The notes below the pieces were generated by a model. That model was not told where the DNA came from, ran no database searches, and saw nothing but the letters and a program-made list of their open reading frames with translations. From Flavobacteriaceae bacterium (GTDB lineage: Bacteria > Bacteroidota > Bacteroidia > Flavobacteriales > Flavobacteriaceae), in NCBI GenBank assembly GCA_018672145.1, contig JABHGH010000066.1:1-7842 (forward strand): a stretch of DNA of 7,842 bases, given 5' to 3'. Shown here in pieces: positions 6,672-7,842 of the stretch. Position 1 is the stretch's first letter. Each line of letters starts with the position of its first letter. The position numbers were made by a program, and so were the translations under genes.

Positions 6672-6849
6672 GACAATCATCCAACGTCTTCTGTTCGGAT
6701 CATCGCTTGTTTTGCTTCTTTGTTCGATTGAGGGAAACTCGTATGGAAAGAGGCTTGAAAACACACCGTGAATAACCTTCGGCATCATTTACAGCGTTGA
6801 CGGAATGTTTGAAGTTGATGGGCTGTGTAATGAATAAACTATTTTGATT
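6672..6849 (+). pseudogene. Possible remnant of a small signal-peptide protein in a 178-bp spacer
   Basis: From about 6676 one frame reads IIQRLLFGSSLVLLLCS, which looks like the hydrophobic core of a secretion or lipoprotein signal. It continues to a TGA at 6769-6771 and stays open after that stop until TAA at 6835-6837, about 53 codons in all with one internal stop. No ATG, GTG or TTG precedes the hydrophobic stretch after the upstream in-frame stop at 6655-6657, and the residue before the cysteine is Leu rather than the usual small residue. I infer a decayed short gene, or chance. Nothing else (promoter, hairpin or RNA gene) is clear in this spacer. Confidence 0.2.
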
Positions 6850-7401
6850 ATGAAAATTTGTCTTGCCAATTCGGATAACGAAATACAACAGATTCGTCAA
6901 TTACAGAGTCTAAACCTAAAAGAGAATGTAGAAGATTCGGCCATTGACGGCTTTGTCACGGCGTGTTATTCTGAAGCGTTTTTACACAACATGAACTCCT
7001 CTACCCCTGCTATTATAGCAAAAGAAAAGAACAAAGTGGTCGGTTATGCACTTGCTACAGAGCGATCTTTACTCAGAAACCATCCTTTACTCAACGATTT
7101 GTCAGATCAAATTAATGACATCCCCTTTTATGGAAAACGAATTGGTGATTTCGAATACCTTGTGGTTGGGCAGTTGTGCGTGGCCAAAGAAGTGAGAGGG
7201 CAAGGGGTGTCACAGCAACTTTACAGAACGTTTAAAAACACCTATAAAGACCATTACCCATTTGCCGTAACCGATGTCGATACGGAAAATCTTGCTTCGT
7301 TTAGGACGCATATAAAAGCTGGTTTCAAACCGGTTGGAACACTCCACTATGGAAACAGTGATTGGAATGTTGTTGTTTGGGATTGGAGGCCAAATTCGTA
7401 A
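6850..7401 (+). CDS. GNAT family N-acetyltransferase
   Basis: The 183-residue single-domain protein has the GNAT fold. A typical beta-strand, IIAKEKNKVVGYALA (55-69), is followed by LVVGQLCVAKEVRGQGVSQQLY (about 104-125). The latter holds the acetyl-CoA pyrophosphate-binding loop R116-G-Q-G-V-S121 (R/Q-x-x-G-x-G/A type). The following TDVDTENLASFRTHIKAGFKPVGTL (141-165) is motif B, with the asparagine and the A-G-F signature. The family transfers an acetyl group from acetyl-CoA to an amine on a small molecule, peptide or protein; the substrate here is not recognisable. I chose ATG 6850 (MKICLANSDNE) over a TTG six bases upstream. The gene is separated from the methyltransferase by 178 bp and followed by a strong hairpin terminator, so it may be its own unit or the end of the upstream one. 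Confidence 0.85.
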   Translation: MKICLANSDNEIQQIRQLQSLNLKENVEDSAIDGFVTACYSEAFLHNMNSSTPAIIAKEKNKVVGYALATERSLLRNHPLLNDLSDQINDIPFYGKRIGDFEYLVVGQLCVAKEVRGQGVSQQLYRTFKNTYKDHYPFAVTDVDTENLASFRTHIKAGFKPVGTLHYGNSDWNVVVWDWRPNS

Positions 7402-7460
7402 TGGGTCTTATAAAACAGCCCTATTGTATTTGCTCTTGTTGGTCGTAAGGTAATCAAAAG

Positions 7461-7490
7461 AAAAACCCCTCGATATCGAAGGGTTTTTTT
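7461..7490 (+). terminator. Rho-independent terminator, probably bidirectional
   Basis: AAAAACCCCTCGA pairs with TCGAAGGGTTTTT (7461-7473 against 7476-7488), with one C/A mismatch at 7469/7480 and an ATAT centre. Seven T residues (7484-7490) follow, and a matching A-run precedes the stem, so it could also work on the minus strand. It lies 60 bp after the GNAT stop codon and closes the plus-strand gene series. Confidence 0.85.
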
Positions 7491-7842
7491 GTTTTATTCT
7501 AGCTCAATGCTTTGTGCCTTTCGCTAATTCGATGTGATTACAAAGTTCGAAGCGGTTAGTCGCTGATCTCTGGTGTTTAGATAGAATAAAGCTGAATTAA
7601 ATTTCTGTCCGATCCTTTTGGAGTCGAAAGTGACAACCATTTTTAATACTAACTGTTTTTGCCTTTCATAACTATCTGTCCTAAGTCGTGTGAATAATCA
7701 CAAAGTTGTCTGTTGATAGACTCGTTTACTGTATGACCCTCATTCCTTATGTAGCTTATTTTTTCTCCCAGAAATGTCTTCTGTCTTTAACTTTTGAAAA
7801 CTTTTTTAAATTGAAGGATTTACTTTCTCCTTTAGAAATTGA
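7491..7842. other. About 350 bp without a convincing gene
   Basis: No frame longer than about 60 codons is open on either strand. On the minus strand, 7697-7524 reads 57 codons without a stop (including an ATG at 7640 and the peptide FDSKRIGQKFNSALFYLN), bounded upstream by TGA at 7700-7698 and another in-frame TGA 45 bp before that. Also on the minus strand, 7842-7759 is open to TAA at 7758-7756 and reads a Lys-rich tail ending HFWEKK, which could be the C-terminus of a gene entering from the right. Neither matches a family I know. A TGTGA-N4-TCACA dyad lies at 7689-7702. No tRNA or other structured RNA is evident. The patchwork of broken frames may be decayed coding sequence. Confidence 0.5.
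7689..7702. promoter_or_regulatory. TGTGA-N4-TCACA inverted repeat
   Basis: A perfect 5-bp dyad with a 4-bp AT centre. The half-site TGTGA is that of the CRP/FNR superfamily, but the spacer is four rather than the six bases of the classic CRP site. No start codon or promoter element is clearly placed beside it, so a regulatory role is only a possibility. Confidence 0.15.

Noticed and set aside
7540..7556. GTTCGAA resembling a tRNA T-loop
   Set aside because: The flanking bases do not pair as a T-stem, and no acceptor or anticodon arm can be formed around it.
7493..7590. 9-bp inverted repeat TTTATTCTA (7493-7501) and TAGAATAAA (7582-7590)
   Set aside because: The arms are short and AT-rich, about 80 bp apart; chance is likely and no mobile element lies between them.
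1..7842. Search by eye for CRISPR repeats, insertion-sequence ends, att sites, tRNA or rRNA
   Set aside because: No regularly spaced direct repeats, transposase or integrase frames, or conserved RNA motifs were seen.

Overview
The window reads as a chromosomal segment of a Bacteroidota bacterium, most likely Flavobacteriales. The evidence is a gliding-motility lipoprotein gene (gldH), a family restricted to that phylum, placed directly before a bifunctional penicillin-binding protein gene. The start sites also lack recognisable Shine-Dalgarno sequences, and there are promoter-like TAnnTTTG/TTTA elements. Base composition and gene density look uniform. I see no insertion sequence, integrase, phage gene, CRISPR array, tRNA or rRNA.

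Layout, left to right. Positions 1-141 hold the last 46 codons of a PlsC-type lysophospholipid acyltransferase (+). Its stop codon directly abuts the stop codon of recA (142-1146, -). recA and trhO (1255-2289, +; rhodanese-type tRNA U34 hydroxylase) diverge from a region of about 108 bp that carries a small dyad and promoter-like elements. trhO, gldH (2307-2810) and the PBP1A gene (2807-5143) form a tight same-strand cluster with a 17-bp gap and then a 4-bp ATGA overlap, so they are probably co-transcribed. The PBP1A gene converges, with 4 bp between, on a CYTH/triphosphate tunnel metalloenzyme gene (5148-5609, -) that appears to start with TTG.

The right half is more accessory in character. 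It has a nine-cysteine small metal-binding protein (5848-6039, +) followed 20 bp later by a class I SAM-dependent methyltransferase (6060-6671, +). Then come a 178-bp spacer with a remnant-like reading frame and a GNAT acetyltransferase (6850-7401, +). A strong bidirectional terminator hairpin follows (about 7461-7490), and then about 350 bp with no convincing gene.

How the genes relate: the left half is core functions, namely membrane lipid synthesis, recombination/DNA repair, wobble-uridine modification, gliding/type IX secretion and peptidoglycan synthesis. gldH and PBP1A both act at the cell envelope. The most open question is the pair formed by the Cys-rich protein and the methyltransferase. 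The Cys-rich protein has a CxxC...CCGxxM half reminiscent of desulforedoxin-type metal centres, and the methyltransferase has no obvious substrate. I see no clear defence or mobile system in the window.
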